A stretch of DNA of 64,000 bases from Rosa chinensis (taxonomy: Eukaryota; Streptophyta; Magnoliopsida; Rosales; Rosaceae): NCBI RefSeq assembly GCF_002994745.2, contig NC_037094.1:21739001-21803000 (forward strand), given 5' to 3'. The notes below the pieces were generated by a model. It was not told the DNA's origin and did not search any database. It saw only the letters and a list, made by a program, of their open reading frames with translations. This document shows positions 11,871 through 23,493 of the stretch, one piece after another (position 1 is the first letter of the stretch; each line of letters starts with the position of its first letter). The position numbers and the translations under genes were made by a program.

Positions 11871-12044
11871 GGATTTGATATCCTATTAGTTGGCTTTAAC
11901 GTTTTGTTAAGTGGAAGGGTATTCTTGTCAAAGACCAAATAATTTAAAGGTGAAAGTGACCTTATGTGTACAAACAAAATTAAGTGGCCTTATGGCTAAT
12001 TTAAGTTCCAAAATGACACTTAAGTGTAATTTTCTAAACTATTA

Positions 12045-12880
12045 ATCTATAAACTAACAAGGGTCGTTAGATATGTTATTATCTGTTATATATGACATTT
12101 GTTAATCATCTGAATGAAATAATAAAAGAAAAAAAGAAAAAAAAAGGCACTATAACTATTACCTGGTTGAGATCAATTTATAAAGAAAAATGCTTCTTAA
12201 ATCTTAAGAAGGTTCCACCAGTCACGAAATAACAAATTAATCGCTAAAAATACATTGTTTCAAAACCTCGTTGTTTGTCAGACAATTATACATTATTGTA
12301 ACATTCTCATTCTACATGTACTACAAATTCATTCAAAAATCGTTGGTCATGAGATATTTATGCATGATTATCATTCTACATATATCGTACATTTGTTTAG
12401 AAACGGATAGATTGAATTGTGCTTTATTACAGTAATATATGACCAGTTGACCATAATGCATGTACCGTGTATTGTGGTTAGTAGTTTTGCATCGTTGGAT
12501 AGGGTGATAGTTAAATAGGATTGAGTCGTTGTTTGGGGTGGTTGCATCTTTACCAGGTTCGCTAGGTTGTGATTTGTGATCGAATACCCACGGATTGATA
12601 TTGTCTAGATTCTATGGGCCAACAAAACTTATGAAATAGTTTCCATTCAAGATCTATATCAATGCATGGTATCCACTGAATTACTATTCAAATCCATGAA
12701 CAAATTTTGTTGTCAAAAGATCCATGACAATTTCATTTTGAAACTTTTTTAGAAAGGTAATCAAGTTATTACTATAACCATAATAGATAAATAAATAAAT
12801 CATTTAAGCATATGATATTGTATAAAAAAGTACAAGCCAACTATAACATTTAGTTCTATGGGTTTTATAATATCAAGATA
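12045..12880. repeat. Host repeat, left segmental copy (types 2 and 1)
   Basis: 12045-12440 matches 29860-30255. Shared blocks include TTTATAAACTAACAA, ATCGCTAAAAATACAT, GTACTACAAATTC and ATTTATGCAT. 12480-12770 matches 30900-31149, with shared CGCTAGGTTGTGA, TACCCACGGATTG and GTCTAGATTCTATGGGCCAA. Order and spacing are kept, so this is a segmental duplication and not chance. It ends at the 8-bp target duplication of the hAT-like element. Confidence 0.75.
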
Positions 12881-12946
12881 AATATGATTAGAGCTGCACA
12901 CGGATTGGTTGGATCGGTTTTGACTTCAAATCATCTTTAGGTGGTT

Positions 12947-15900
12947 TAGTAGTACAAAAATTGAATCAGACGACGGCTAAAAACTGTCGTCTGATACGGA
13001 GCTGATTGTCGTATATCTCGCTGCCGTCTGATGAAACATGATTTAGAGAACCGTCGTCTGAAGAACTCGGCATCCATGTCGACAGCATGCTGTCGACAAC
13101 ATTAACTATTGTGTGAACATTACACTCAGACAATGGGCAACTTAAAAACCCGTTGTTTGATTGTGATTCAGAAGTCGTTTTTTTTATAACCGTTGTGTGA
13201 CTGTTATTCACACAACAGTTTTTTCATAACATTCATGATCTGTTTTGCATTCAGACGACAGTTTTATTTTTGAGGCTATTGTAAATATTGTGTGCATATG
13301 ATAGTTTTGTGTGGTTATTGTTGTACTAAAAGAATGATTCAATGCATTAGATATGCTGGAAGCAGAATCAAAAATGACCAAATTAACAGTAACTGATCAA
13401 TATATAGAAGAAATTGTTATAATCCACATCATGCACCAAAATGGATTGTATCCACAAAAGAAGTACATCTAATAGTACTCTCCTAGCAATATATACATCC
13501 AGAAATTTACATAAAAGAGTAGCTTTGCAAGCTTTGCTACTCTCATGGCCTCATTGGAGCCTAGCTTTGGAATCTTCCAAGCACCAATTCTGTAGGAGCT
13601 TTTTGCTCTCTTTCTGTAGGACCTTTTTGCACTTGCTTTCATTTACTTTACTCTTTGTGCCATGAGAATCTGCAATATCAACACAGAAAAACCAAAGTTA
13701 GCTTAATAAGCTAATGTCCAGTATGCAAGATAGATAAGAAATTGCACATATAGTCAACAGAACATGTAAGTAGACAACAATAAGGCAATAAACCTCAACC
13801 AATAGCAAGTATAAAAGAAATTTATGCTATTCTGGTCCTAGGCATGCATATATATACGCAAACACAAACACCTATATTATACTACATATATACAAAATAC
13901 ATATATATGTTAAATATATTATTAGAGAGCAGAGAACTAATGAAGAGTAGTAAACCCAGTAAATGTTCAGACTTGCAATGAACACTCATGTTGAGTCATG
14001 GTTATCAAATGCTAACCATAGTTTTGAAGCTCTAATTAGTACACATACCCATTTGTTTTGATAGATCTTGCTCTAATCAGCAAACATGGTATTTACAGCA
14101 CCCAAACTTGAAAGATCCAGCTCCAATTCTTGGCTTTCTGATTCAAAAGCCTAGGTAACAAACAAAGGAATCATGTTCAGCAACAAATACTCATGCTAAA
14201 CCAAGTAAAAAAATGAATCAACGGAATCCATATTAAATGCATGCTAATAAAAGGAACATATGCAATGTCAAATGTCAATAGCCATACAGTGTGGAATCCG
14301 ATCAAAATACAGACAATTGAGCCTTCAATAGTCCAACATTTTAAGCACCCCAAAAATATCTCACCTCAAAGCCAAAACAAGGAAAACCAACGGAAGCCAA
14401 AACAAGGAAAACCAGATCAAACAACAGTATGTATCAATTAATTGCCATGTCTACGCTTATTTATTACTCGGTCTTGACTAGCTTATTGAAAAGACATATA
14501 TACAAAGATAATATATAATCCACACTTGAAATGCTATTTATTTGTTTCCATATACAATACTAGCATTCTACGGATTTATTCTATAAGATGAATGATTTAC
14601 TAAATATCCAAAACAACCCAAGAAATTATCAACAAGCAGATTATGTAAGAGATTTGATTATGTAAGAGATTAGCTTATTTATTACTCGGTCTATAAGTAA
14701 ATACATTTGATTATGTAAGAGATTAGCTTGCATACATACCCACAAGCAGTCTTTCCATGAGGTCATGCAGGTTTGCCACACAACAGACGCCCGAACGCAC
14801 ACACACACACACAGTAGTTATATGTTTAATAAAAATTAAGTACTAAGAACTGAAAATGTGCTAAATGGGGAAGTTGCCAACTAGACTTAACAGTCAGTGC
14901 TTAAGAAAGAGGCACATGTTATCAAGGAAAAACAGAAGCAAATGCACCTTTATGGACCTAGAATTGACTGATCATCACCAACAGAACCAAATGCACTTTC
15001 ATGGACCTAGAATTATTCAAAAGCAGTAAACATTGAATGTAAGAGGCAGATTAGAGCAGAAGTATGCTAGTAGTTTTATAAGAACAACTACCATAGTCAG
15101 AACAATGTAGTTGTTCAGGTTTATGGAAAAATCTAGCCAGAAAGGAGCCATAATGCCCATAAATAACATGATAGTTATGATCATGATTACATATTACACT
15201 ACTTTAGGTAAAAAAAGTATAAATTAATAATTCACTAACCTTTGAGCTGCCTTCTTTGAATTAGCACAGGCCACCTGTCCAGAAGTTAAGAGTTGAGTGA
15301 CAAAAAAAACTTAAAAATCCATCAACAAACTATAATTGAAATCACTGATACATTGCTGGCTATATCACAAAAATGATTTAGAATTTGGCTAAAAAAGATG
15401 CACACCGGCAGCAGTCAATATAAATAGATTCAACAATAGATACCTTGATGGTATAGATTCTAGCTTAATTACTAGTACAAAGGTAGCAGTGGAAGAAGAA
15501 ATTTGAACATTTTTTACTCTTATGAACAAAGACAGTAGTGCAAGAGGAAAAAAAAATCTATATATACATACAAGAATTTATTTGATAAACACATATTTAC
15601 CTTCAATTGGATACCTCCAGGTTTAACAATACACACTTCCCGTCAAGGTTTTGTAGCAGTCAAATTTGGCATTATATTGTAGATAAGAAATAATATTAGA
15701 AAATAAGCCAATGAATCCAAAAGCAGTCTCACTATTAATTAAACAAGATCATACAAATAAAATACTTATTTGATACCTACAGGCTACAAGATCAGTCAAT
15801 GCTTCTCAGACTCTTTGTTAATGTACTTGATAACATCCACAAATACACAAAAATTTAAAAGAATGAATCAACAAATAAGAAAAGCTAGATATTCACAGAT

Positions 15901-17554
15901 GAGATAATACAAAGTAAGAATTCCAACTCTATAAGAAGAGAGGCCACTTCCGAGAACAGTTGAGGTTACTCTGTACATACCTTGTTATTCTCAGCAAAGG
16001 AATAGTCACCAATAGGCAGGACACCGTTGACAACTCTAATATGCAAATTAGGGTATAGACCTACAATTCGACAAGGCCAAACACAAGCCATCAGTTCAAT
16101 TCACCATTTATAACATCAAAATTTGAGAAAATTGGAATCGAATAAATCAAAATTAGTTGATTTGAAGTGAAATCAGAGACTACCTCGTGAAATGCCATAG
16201 GGTTTGCACTGAGACTCCTTGCGAGGCGGCGATTTCTTCTCCCACTACAAGGGATGCATGGTTTTGAGCAAACCCAAGATGTCCTAGAAATTCACTCTGA
16301 TTTTCCCCAAAAATCTAGGGCTTTCTTTTTTCGTTGTGAAATTGGATGCACAGATAATAGTTGTGAAGGATGGGGGGGTGGGGGGTGGGAGATTGGAGGA
16401 GAGGCTTCTCATTTAGCAAACTAGAGTGAAAGGGGAACTCGCAGTGAAACCCAGCCAACAAAATTGAAGCATGTTAGTTGACTAGAGTTCAACAATAATG
16501 GAAAAGGAACGATAGGAGATCGAGGAAATTAATTGAAATACACAAACAAGAATAAGCTCTGGATCTGGATCCAGATCAACCCAATGGCAACCAAGTTCTT
16601 CGAACCTCAATTTGGTGAGTTGGAAAGGAGAAAAGGATATAGAGGGTTGTGGGAGAGGATGGGGGTTGAAGAAAATGGGGCTTTTTTGATTCGAAATCAG
16701 ATTTTCTTAAAAAGGTTACTGTTTGAATTTGGGGGACAAAAACAAACCTCTTTGACTTTGTTTAGATGGAGTTGGAGATGGAGTGGAGTTGATTGAGGCC
16801 AAGATCTCAGATCTACCGACGAAGTAAGCCTCGTCCATCATGCCGATATTCGTCGCCATTTTCGGAATTGATGTAGGAAAGAACCTGAGATTTGAGTGAG
16901 TTGTAAGAAATGGGTCTGCGGCCTCTCTGGGTTTAGAGAGAGAGAGAGAAGATGAGGTCTTGGTTCTGGGTTTGTGTTGGGACAGAGGCGCTGTAGAGAG
17001 TGAGGAATGAGGGTTTGTGTCGAGAGTGAGGGTTTGTGTCGATCTGTTTTGCTATTTTATTGTTGAAGTGTTTGGGTTTGAAGCCCATTTGGACATTGCC
17101 CTATTAATTTGAACAAGGACTCACACAACAGAAATTCATAACAATGTGGTATGAATGCATTAGTTTTAAATTTGTGGTTTGTCTCCTATCAATATGATTT
17201 CCTCCTTTCGGGAGTTGGAGAAAAATAGTGGTGGGAAATCTCCCCCCTTTCTGTCAAACTTTTGATCAGACCACAGTTATATTATTTCTAGTCATATGAT
17301 CAATACATGTTTGGCAAAATTTGGGGTTTCATATGGGGTATAGCACCACTTATATGGTGGGAAACTTGGCGCTCAATTTTTTTAAGAGTCACACAACAGT
17401 TTTTATCTTAAACGTCTTCTGAACTAATTCTTAAGTCCCTATCAGACGACTGCTCTTACAAAAACGACGTATGAAAAAAAAAATTCAATCACACGACAGA
17501 TAATTGCATAGCGTCGTCTGAGAGGTGTCGTCTGATTCGATTTTTGTAGTAGTG
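12947..17554. mobile_element. CACTA (En/Spm) element 1, non-autonomous (4.6 kb)
   Basis: The right end is the canonical CACTACTACAAAAAT terminus (reverse complement) followed by CGAATCAGACGAC. The left end reads TAGTAGTACAAAAATTGAAT, so its first six bases have mutated away from CACTAC. GTT flanks both sides (12944-12946 and 17555-17557), a 3-bp CACTA target duplication. Both subterminal zones are packed with GTCGTCTGA/TCAGACGAC and TCACACAAC motifs in both orientations, as expected for transposase-binding repeats. The subterminal regions match CACTA element 2 (39746-44922). No transposase is encoded. The middle holds exon-like sequence. Confidence 0.88.
15981..16250 (-). pseudogene. Captured exon pair of an unrecognised host gene in CACTA element 1
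   Basis: On the minus strand one exon-like segment ends at 16184 (peptide PPRKESQCKPYGISR, then a GTAGTC donor). A second runs 16060-15981, after a TTGTAG acceptor, and ends AACAAG before GTATGT. Joined in phase the second reads GLYPNLHIRVVNGVLP and then IGDYSFAENNK. Retained introns show the capture came from genomic DNA. I do not recognise the family, and no further convincing exons were found, so it is a fragment. Transposon CDS is an alternative, though it does not look like TnpA or TnpD. Confidence 0.5.
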
Positions 17555-18240
17555 GTTTATGCATTTTGAACAACCGATCATCAGAAAAAATAAGCATAGT
17601 CCAATCCAATTAAAGATGGTTTGGTTCGGTTGGTTAGGCGGTTTAAATCGTAGTAAAATTCAATCTCAATAATAAAAATTATGTTAAATAAATAGTAACT
17701 AAATTTAAAATTCAATAATTAAAATCCAAAACCAATATTCGATCAAAAACCAAAATTTAGAATAGATTTAAAGTGATTTACTTATTTGATGGCTTAGACA
17801 TTAGTAATAGCTTAATTTGTTAGTATTAAAGGTTAGATAATGAGAGATTGAGAGATGTGATGTGAGAGAATTAAAGTGATTGTAGCGATTACATATTAAG
17901 GTTCTAGGCCTTTGGGCCTTGGATTTAATATGGTAATATATTATTTAAAAATAAAGTTATAATTAGAGATTTAAAACTTACACAAATAGACTGGACAAAT
18001 GAATTATATTTATTAAATATATAAATTAAATTTTTTTTTACTATTATATATCTAAAATGCTGGTTGGTTCGAGTTTTGCGGTTGAAGCACAAGAGAAACC
18101 AAACCAACCCATTTCATAAATGGTTTGATTCAGTAGTGAACCGGCTTTTAATTTTTAAAGTTGAAAAACCTTAATCAAACCATATTTAACGGTCGGTTTT
18201 GGCCGGTTTGTACCATGTTTTGCATACCCCTAAATATTAT

Positions 18241-18410
18241 ATGCTGTAAAACCAAAATCCAGAACGGTAGGACAATTTCATGTTGAAACCTGTTTGGAAA
18301 TTCAAATGTTAGTAACTACTATATTGAGTATATACAACTGGAAAAAAGAAATATCAGGTCTAAGGTTATGTAAGCAATAAACCTGAGTGATTGCACAAAA
18401 TTGTCCTATT
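18241..18410. repeat. Host repeat type 1, continuation beyond the hAT-like element
   Basis: ACCAAAATCCAGAACG, then GACAATTTCATGTTGAAACC and GTTAGTAACTACTATAT, resembles the type 1 unit (compare 6060-6145 and 9793-9866). It is the right-hand continuation of the host block split by the nested hAT/CACTA insertion. Confidence 0.5.
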
Positions 18411-18459
18411 AGGAATCTCATTAATAGAAAAATTATAGGAATTTAGAGTGGAAAAATGT

Positions 18460-18778
18460 ATGTCTCTCCTTTATTTCAATAAGGAATTATTACAAGATTG
18501 CATATATTAAAAACTTTTGTCTTTGAATATGAAATAGATCGATGCAAAAGATTGATACAAAGAAATTACATATGGGTTTTGAGGACACACCCATGCACAA
18601 CAGCCATGGGCATCAATCAACATCCAAAATTGCAACTATTGCAGGTGGATTGTCTATGTAGAACGAGATCTCTTCCATGTCCAACGATATTCTAGCTAGC
18701 AGATTGGCCAGTTCATTGGCGTCACGTTCTACACAAGTGAATTGCACATTTTCTCAAGGAGATTGGAAGTGTTTTATG
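18460..18778 (-). mobile_element. 3' fragment of a LINE (RNase H tail), minus strand
   Basis: Minus-strand translation around 18720-18620 gives CVERDANELANLLARISLDM, resembling the C-terminal end of the RNase H domain found in plant LINE ORF2. The region ends leftward in TTATTGAAATAAAGG, typical of a LINE 3' end. It is heavily truncated and non-functional. No target duplication was resolved. Confidence 0.55.
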
Positions 18779-18779
18779 T

Positions 18780-19023
18780 TGCATTTTTTTCGTTTGTTTT
18801 TTTAGTGTCTGGGATTTCTCTATCTATATCCAAGTTTCTCTTGATTGGGTTTGGTAAATTGGAGAAATCAAACAATTTTGTAGTATTTGCCTTTTGTTAT
18901 GATAATAAAATATGGGGATGAGGGATGGGTTCCCACAGTGTGGTAGACCCTTTTTTTGAGAGACTTGTTTCCTATGTTGTTTGCCATCGAGGAACTAATA
19001 TAATCCCTTATTAAAAAAAAAAA
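18780..19023 (+). mobile_element. 3' end of a second LINE with poly-A, plus strand
   Basis: GGAACTAATATAATCCCTTA followed by a run of A at 19013-19023 looks like a LINE 3' terminus. Upstream GTGTGGTAGACCC and ATGTTGTTTGCC have the texture of a LINE 3' UTR. Orientation is opposite to the neighbouring fragment, so these are two independent events. No coding domain remains. Confidence 0.45.
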
Positions 19024-19225
19024 AGTTCTTTAGCTCTTCAAAGCACCTAGCTGTAAGCTCCCTCGTCACTTCATTCAATGAAGGGATGCTCTGAGACCAA
19101 GAAACCATCAGGCCTAAAAAACCCAAAGAAAATAGGCAGCCCAAGCTTTCTTTATCCCTCTGCTAGCTTTGCATTCTTTCCCTGCAGTTGTTAAATACAC
19201 AGTTCAACCCAAAAATTGTTGAGAA

Positions 19226-19433
19226 ATGACGATCCCTTCTGTTAGTTGGCAAAGAAGAATCCCTCCGACCAGTAGAGAGATATCCCCTTCTTCCTTAAAC
19301 TATAAGCACACAATCCTCAAACTTCCTCGACAACCTCGTTCCAGGTTTTGTGCCACCGCAGCTGTTTTTGCTGCAATCTTTGTTAACAGCTATAGCGACC
19401 TTTTCCCTCTCCCAAAGCTTCATCTCTCAAGTA
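19226..19433 (+). pseudogene. Orphan first-exon-like ORF, unrecognised
   Basis: An ATG-initiated frame of about 69 codons ends at HLSS just before a GTAAGC donor (about 19430). It contains RQPRSRFCATAAVFAAIFVN, a basic/serine-rich leader followed by a short hydrophobic stretch. That would be compatible with an organelle-targeted or membrane-anchored protein. No matching downstream exons were found before the LTR element at 20297, although 19440-19600 carries another coding-like segment. Gene remnant or chance ORF; family unknown. Confidence 0.3.
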
Positions 19434-19439
19434 AGCTCT

Positions 19440-20291
19440 CTTTCCCCAGATTTTAGGGTAGAAATCCTGTACGAGTTGAAAAAGAAGCCTTTTACCCAGA
19501 AAGCCAAATGCTATGAGCCATTAAACCCCCCAATTGAGTCTATAAAAGGAGAGACTTGGAACTGGAATGAGCATCGAGCAAAAACCCAGAAAGCTTAGAA
19601 ATATCTAAAAGCCTCCAAGCCTTTAAGCGCAAAACCCAGCTCTTACCCATTTTTCTCCCAAAACCCTCTTCAGACCCATCTTCCAGAAACCTGAATACAA
19701 CAAAACCCCAAATTCTCTCACCGTAATATGTTTTTATCTCCCACACCGTCCTCACACTGTCAAGTCTCGTTCAATATCTGAATCACGCACAAGATTACCT
19801 CATTAACATCAAGTTATTGGGTTAATTTTAGATTTTTAGCCTAGTCCAGCTTAATTCAAAAGAACCCTCACACTAATTCCTCTTCTTCTTTAAAGAAAAA
19901 GTAAGAGCACCAAAAACCTCACTTGATCTAAATTGAAGGACTTCTAAGCTTTTTAAAGATCTTTTGAATGAAATGTACGCAATTCTAAAGAAGACATATC
20001 CATAAAGAGTGAAGATTCTTGATTCTGAGAGATTTTCTCAATTAGAAGAAACTAGCTTAAAAGAATATGGATCTCAATCTAAGTCATTTTCTAAAGCAAG
20101 TGATACCAGCAAAGGTCCTAGTGATGATGGCTTGGTGGGATACCATGGAGAAAGTTTGAGAATTGCAGCTACTTAAATCCCTGAACATTTTTTTTTATAT
20201 TTTATTTTATTTTATTATCAAAACACTATTTTTCTTTCTCTTAAGAGAAATATAATTTTGCAAAGAACATATACCATGTGAAAATTATAGG
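19440..20291. other. No confident gene; coding-like scraps
   Basis: Short open segments (19480-19598 plus) and a transcript-like A/T-rich end near 20160-20220 are present, but no family is recognisable. It ends at the 5-bp target duplication of the LTR retrotransposon. Confidence 0.4.
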
Positions 20292-20296
20292 GTGAT

Positions 20297-21025
20297 TGTT
20301 GGCGACAAAAATTCCAAAGCGGAATTTGGCTCGCCAATGAATTCTGACTGGAGCAAGAGCTAACCGGGAATAATCGAAAAGCTTCGACCTTTGTCGTTGA
20401 CTTAGAGTTGACCGTTGGAGCAAAGAAGGGGGGGGGGGGGGTACCTGCAGAAAACCCTCCGATGTCTAAGTCAATACATTTCTTAGTGATGAAGTAGAAA
20501 GAGTCGGAATGAGATACCTTACTTGTTCAGTACACCCCTATTTATAGGTGAGGGAGAGCTCGCACCACAAGTCGCTTTTTGATATCGCTTTGATAACTAT
20601 ACTTATTATTGCCATCATTCTGCGTTATTTAATAATGCCATCACTCCGCGTTATTAAATAACTCCATCACTCCTTAATAACACCGTAACGCCAACCGCGT
20701 TATTAAATAACGCCATCACTCCTCGTTATTTCATAAGGCCACCACTTCGCGTTATTAATAACTACTTCACTCCGCATTATGAAATAACGCCATCACTCAG
20801 TGTTATTTAATAACGCCATGCTAACAGCGTTATTAAATAGCGCCATCACTCCGCGTTATTAAATAACGCCATCATGCCACGTTGTTATGACTGCGTTTAA
20901 TAGCCTCCTTTATTGTGGTATTAACAACAGTAGTTAACGCCGCATTTACGATCGTCATTATCCGCGTACTTATGGCGAAGGTTAACCGTCACAATGGTAG
21001 GCCAAAATCATTGACTACCCCCACA
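20297..21025 (-). repeat. 3' LTR of the gag-only element (left side)
   Basis: 729 bp, beginning TGTTGGCG and ending CCCCCACA on the plus strand. It contains a run of 14 or so G residues near 20430 and a tandem zone of GCGTTATTAAATAACG units with spacer CCATCACTC (about 20580-20900). Each unit is a near-perfect palindrome, so the transcript could form serial hairpins. It preserves the empty site for the MITE found in the other LTR. Confidence 0.9.
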
Positions 21026-21199
21026 ATGCCCCCAAATTTTCTCTTTGGAAACTTGTCCTAAGAGAAAATTTCTAAGATTTGGCCCCAGCCCCGACCCGAG
21101 CCCAACTCTGAGGTTCCCTCTTTCAATGCCGTATGATCTCCTTCTTCTACTAGCCTTGATGCAGCTATCACCATCACCTTGAACCTCAACAAGATTTGA

Positions 21200-21715
21200 C
21201 ACTTCGACAAGGTGATGCTTAATGCTTTTCGAATTTATGTATCCTCTAGAGTTCACCTTCTTAGCAATAGCTGTTTTCCTCGTCGAGAGCCTTTTTCCTT
21301 GCAAAGAGATTTTTTTCTCATCGAGAGCATCGTTCTTCACTAAAAGCTTTCCTTACCGAGAGCCTTTTTGTCGTCGAGAGCTTCTTCTCGTTGAAGATGT
21401 TTTTTCTTTTTGTCTTAAGTTTTCCTTGTTGAGGATGGGCTTTCCTCGTCAAGGATATTTTCCTCTATAGCGGGCTTTCCTCGTCGAGGATACTTTTCTT
21501 TGTTGCGGGCTTTCCTCATTGAAAATTCTTTTCCTTCGTCTAGAGCTCCTCATTAGCGATGTTTTCCCTTCATTGCAAGCTTCTCTCGTCGAGAGATTGG
21601 CCTTCCTCATTGATGGTGTTTTTCCTTCGACGAGGGCCCTCCTCGTTGAAGACATCTTTTCTTCACTGAAGGCTAATCGAGGGCTTACTTTTCCTTCATT
21701 GGTAGTCTTTTTACT
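21200..21715. repeat. Degenerate CTCGTCGAGAGC-type repeats inside the LTR element
   Basis: Many imperfect copies of a 25-35 bp unit built on TTTCCTCGTCGAGG and GTCGAGAGC, each with a small palindrome (CTCGTCGAG). They lie between the gag region and the 3' LTR. The lysine/arginine/serine-rich open frames here are by-products. Confidence 0.75.
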
Positions 21716-22002
21716 CCTTTATTTGCCCCCATGTTTTTCTTTGCTGCGTACTCAAAAGCATAGGAATAGTAATAGTTCGTCGCCTATATATCAATGCCGT
21801 TCTTACCAAGAACTGGTGCTTAAGACTTAAGAGAAGTTCAATAACAATGAAAAACACAAATTTATTCAGAGCAACAGGAGTTCGAAATCAAACCGTATAT
21901 GATGAATTCATGCATTGCCCTCAAGGTGAAGAATTAGTTTTTGTATGGGACACAGAGTTGCCCCCATTTTCCTTCAAGTCCAATAAACAATATATTATTT
22001 AT

Positions 22003-22205
22003 TTTGGCCACCGGCCTCATACATTCCTTTTGGCCACCGGCCTCACACATACATTTTGGCCACCCGACCTCATACATTCTTTTTGGCCATCGGCCTCACA
22101 CATACACTTTGGCCACCGGCCTTACACCTACATTTCGGCCACCGGCCTCGTGTATTATTTTGGCCACCGGCCTTGATCTTACATTCCGGCCACCGTCCTC
22201 ATGTA
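22003..22205. repeat. Tandem repeat TTTTGGCCACCGGCCTCA, about 8 units
   Basis: Units of 25-29 bp carrying GGCCACCGGCCT, each separated by ACACATACA-like spacers. The core GGCCACCGGCC is itself nearly palindromic. Located downstream of gag, it explains the repetitive open frames with recurring FGHRP peptides. Confidence 0.9.
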
Positions 22206-22393
22206 TTTATTATGAAATGAGATTCGGTTATAGCTATCCTCATTTGTTCGGCGGGCAAGGTTTACCATTAAATCACACGAGTTAAGCAAATAATATTTTA
22301 TTTATTCTAGCCACTGGCCACAAATACATTTCGAATACAAAAGGAAGTAAAAATCAAATACATGATTATTGAAAGAAAGAACATCAGTCTATG

Positions 22394-23310
22394 TTACCTG
22401 GTTTTTGCCCCCTCGACCCGGATTTCACTCTCGACCCTTATAATAATATCATCCATGTCTCTTGGTGGGTCGCGCAATAGATTTTCATATAGGGGTGTAC
22501 CTGGGAAGAGTCCTTCTCGGAAGGTGATTGTAGCGCATTGAGGGTCACAATTGATGTGCATCATCTCTGCCTTGAATCTCTTGAAGAAATACTCGATTTT
22601 CTCTCTTACTTTTTGCTTGGTGTTGAATAAGGTCGCCATGTCCTTTTTTTGCTTGCGACTGCAAAAATATTGAGAGATGAGGTTTGGCTCAACGTTTCGA
22701 AATCTGGGATTAATTGGGGCTTAAGGTCTTGGAACCATGTCGATGCGGTCCCTGTGAGGCTTAAAGGGAAAAGTTTGCACATCAGTTTCTTGTTGGTCGT
22801 CTCAATGGACATCTGCTGTTTGTACCCCTTGATGTGGTCTACCAGATCAGTTGTCTTGTCATACTTTTGGAAAACAGGGGTGATGAACCTGCGAGGTTTC
22901 ACCGCACTAAGGATGTCATTGGTGAATGGAGACTCACCGACGTCTCTTGTGATTTCGGCTGCGAGTTCTTGAGGGCCGGCATGCTTGCATGCAACAATCA
23001 TTTTTTCCATCTTTTTGTGCCACGATTTGTTACGTGTTCTCTTGGATTAGCCTAGTCTGGTTTCGCTGTTTTGCCCCCCATTCCATGTGTCTCTCATCCC
23101 CTTGACGAGGGGTGCTCCAGAGACTCCCTCGGTGACGCTTACGCCGCTGGCACCCGCATTTGCTATTACGTTGTTGGTTTGGGGATGTTCACCTCCAGTG
23201 TCGTCGTCTGACGAGTCCCTATCAAGTTGTAGAATTTTTTCAAGTTTTCGCCGTCGGCGGACCTCGCGGTCCTGTTTTTCCTTCCGGAGTTGCTCGAGCT
23301 CTCGTCTCAA
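22394..23310 (-). pseudogene. Gag polyprotein of the LTR element, frameshifted
   Basis: Minus-strand reading starts with a charged coiled-coil-like stretch (ELEQLRKEKQDREVRRRRK). There is a stop near 23047. The Retrotrans_gag-like core follows: TNDILSAVKPRRFITPVF, FPLSLTGTASTWFQDLKP, and after a frameshift near 22680, KIEYFFKRFKAEMMHI and GLFPGTPLYENLL. Together these match the capsid region of plant Ty3/Gypsy gag proteins. No zinc knuckle was seen before the stop at 22394. At least one stop and one frameshift separate the pieces. The capsid would assemble RNA-packaging particles in the cytoplasm. Confidence 0.8.
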
Positions 23311-23478
23311 CCTTTATGTCTTGTCAACTAGAGGTAAGTTCAGGTCACCGATTGAGTTTGGGATGGATCTATTTGGGGCTGGTAGGGGAAAATTTCGTCA
23401 CTTCTAGTCCTCAGTGACAAAAATGGGATCCCGTCAGGGGCAGCTCCCGCCATCACTTTTTAGGGAAAAGTGTTTTCC

Positions 23479-23493
23479 ACAAACGGCGCCACT
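23479..23493 (-). promoter_or_regulatory. Primer-binding-like site of the LTR element
   Basis: The minus-strand sequence TGGCGCCGTTTGTGG begins two bases after the 5' LTR. TGGCGCC is the complement of a tRNA acceptor end with CCA. The first ten bases agree with tRNA-Asp, but the remainder departs from it, so the primer identity is uncertain. Confidence 0.6.

Larger units (their letters stand above)
10048..12036. mobile_element. Mutator-like element with minisatellites and GC-rich filler (2 kb)
   Basis: Inverted termini GAGATAATTACATATAAGTG and TAGAAAATTACACTTAAGTG are followed on both sides by TTAGCCATAAGGCCAC. Flanks AACTATTAT (10039-10047) and AACTATTAA (12037-12045) match at 8 of 9 positions. 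Inside, from the left, are a CCGG-rich repeat zone, a minisatellite of about 600 bp, AT-rich DNA, and a GC-rich coding-like block. No transposase was seen. The segmental copy at 29.8 kb is uninterrupted at the equivalent place. Confidence 0.8.
12889..18232. mobile_element. hAT-like element of about 0.73 kb, split by a CACTA element
   Basis: Outer termini read TAGAGCTGCACACGGATTGG on the left and TAGGGGTATGCAAAACATGG on the right (reverse complement). They share the TAGRGSTRYRCA start typical of a plant hAT MITE group. Flanks AATATGAT (12881-12888) and AATATTAT (18233-18240) are an 8-bp duplication with one mismatch. Both arms hold GGTTCGGTTGG-like and AACCGG-rich sequence. Removing the internal CACTA element leaves a coherent non-coding element of about 733 bp. 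Confidence 0.75.
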
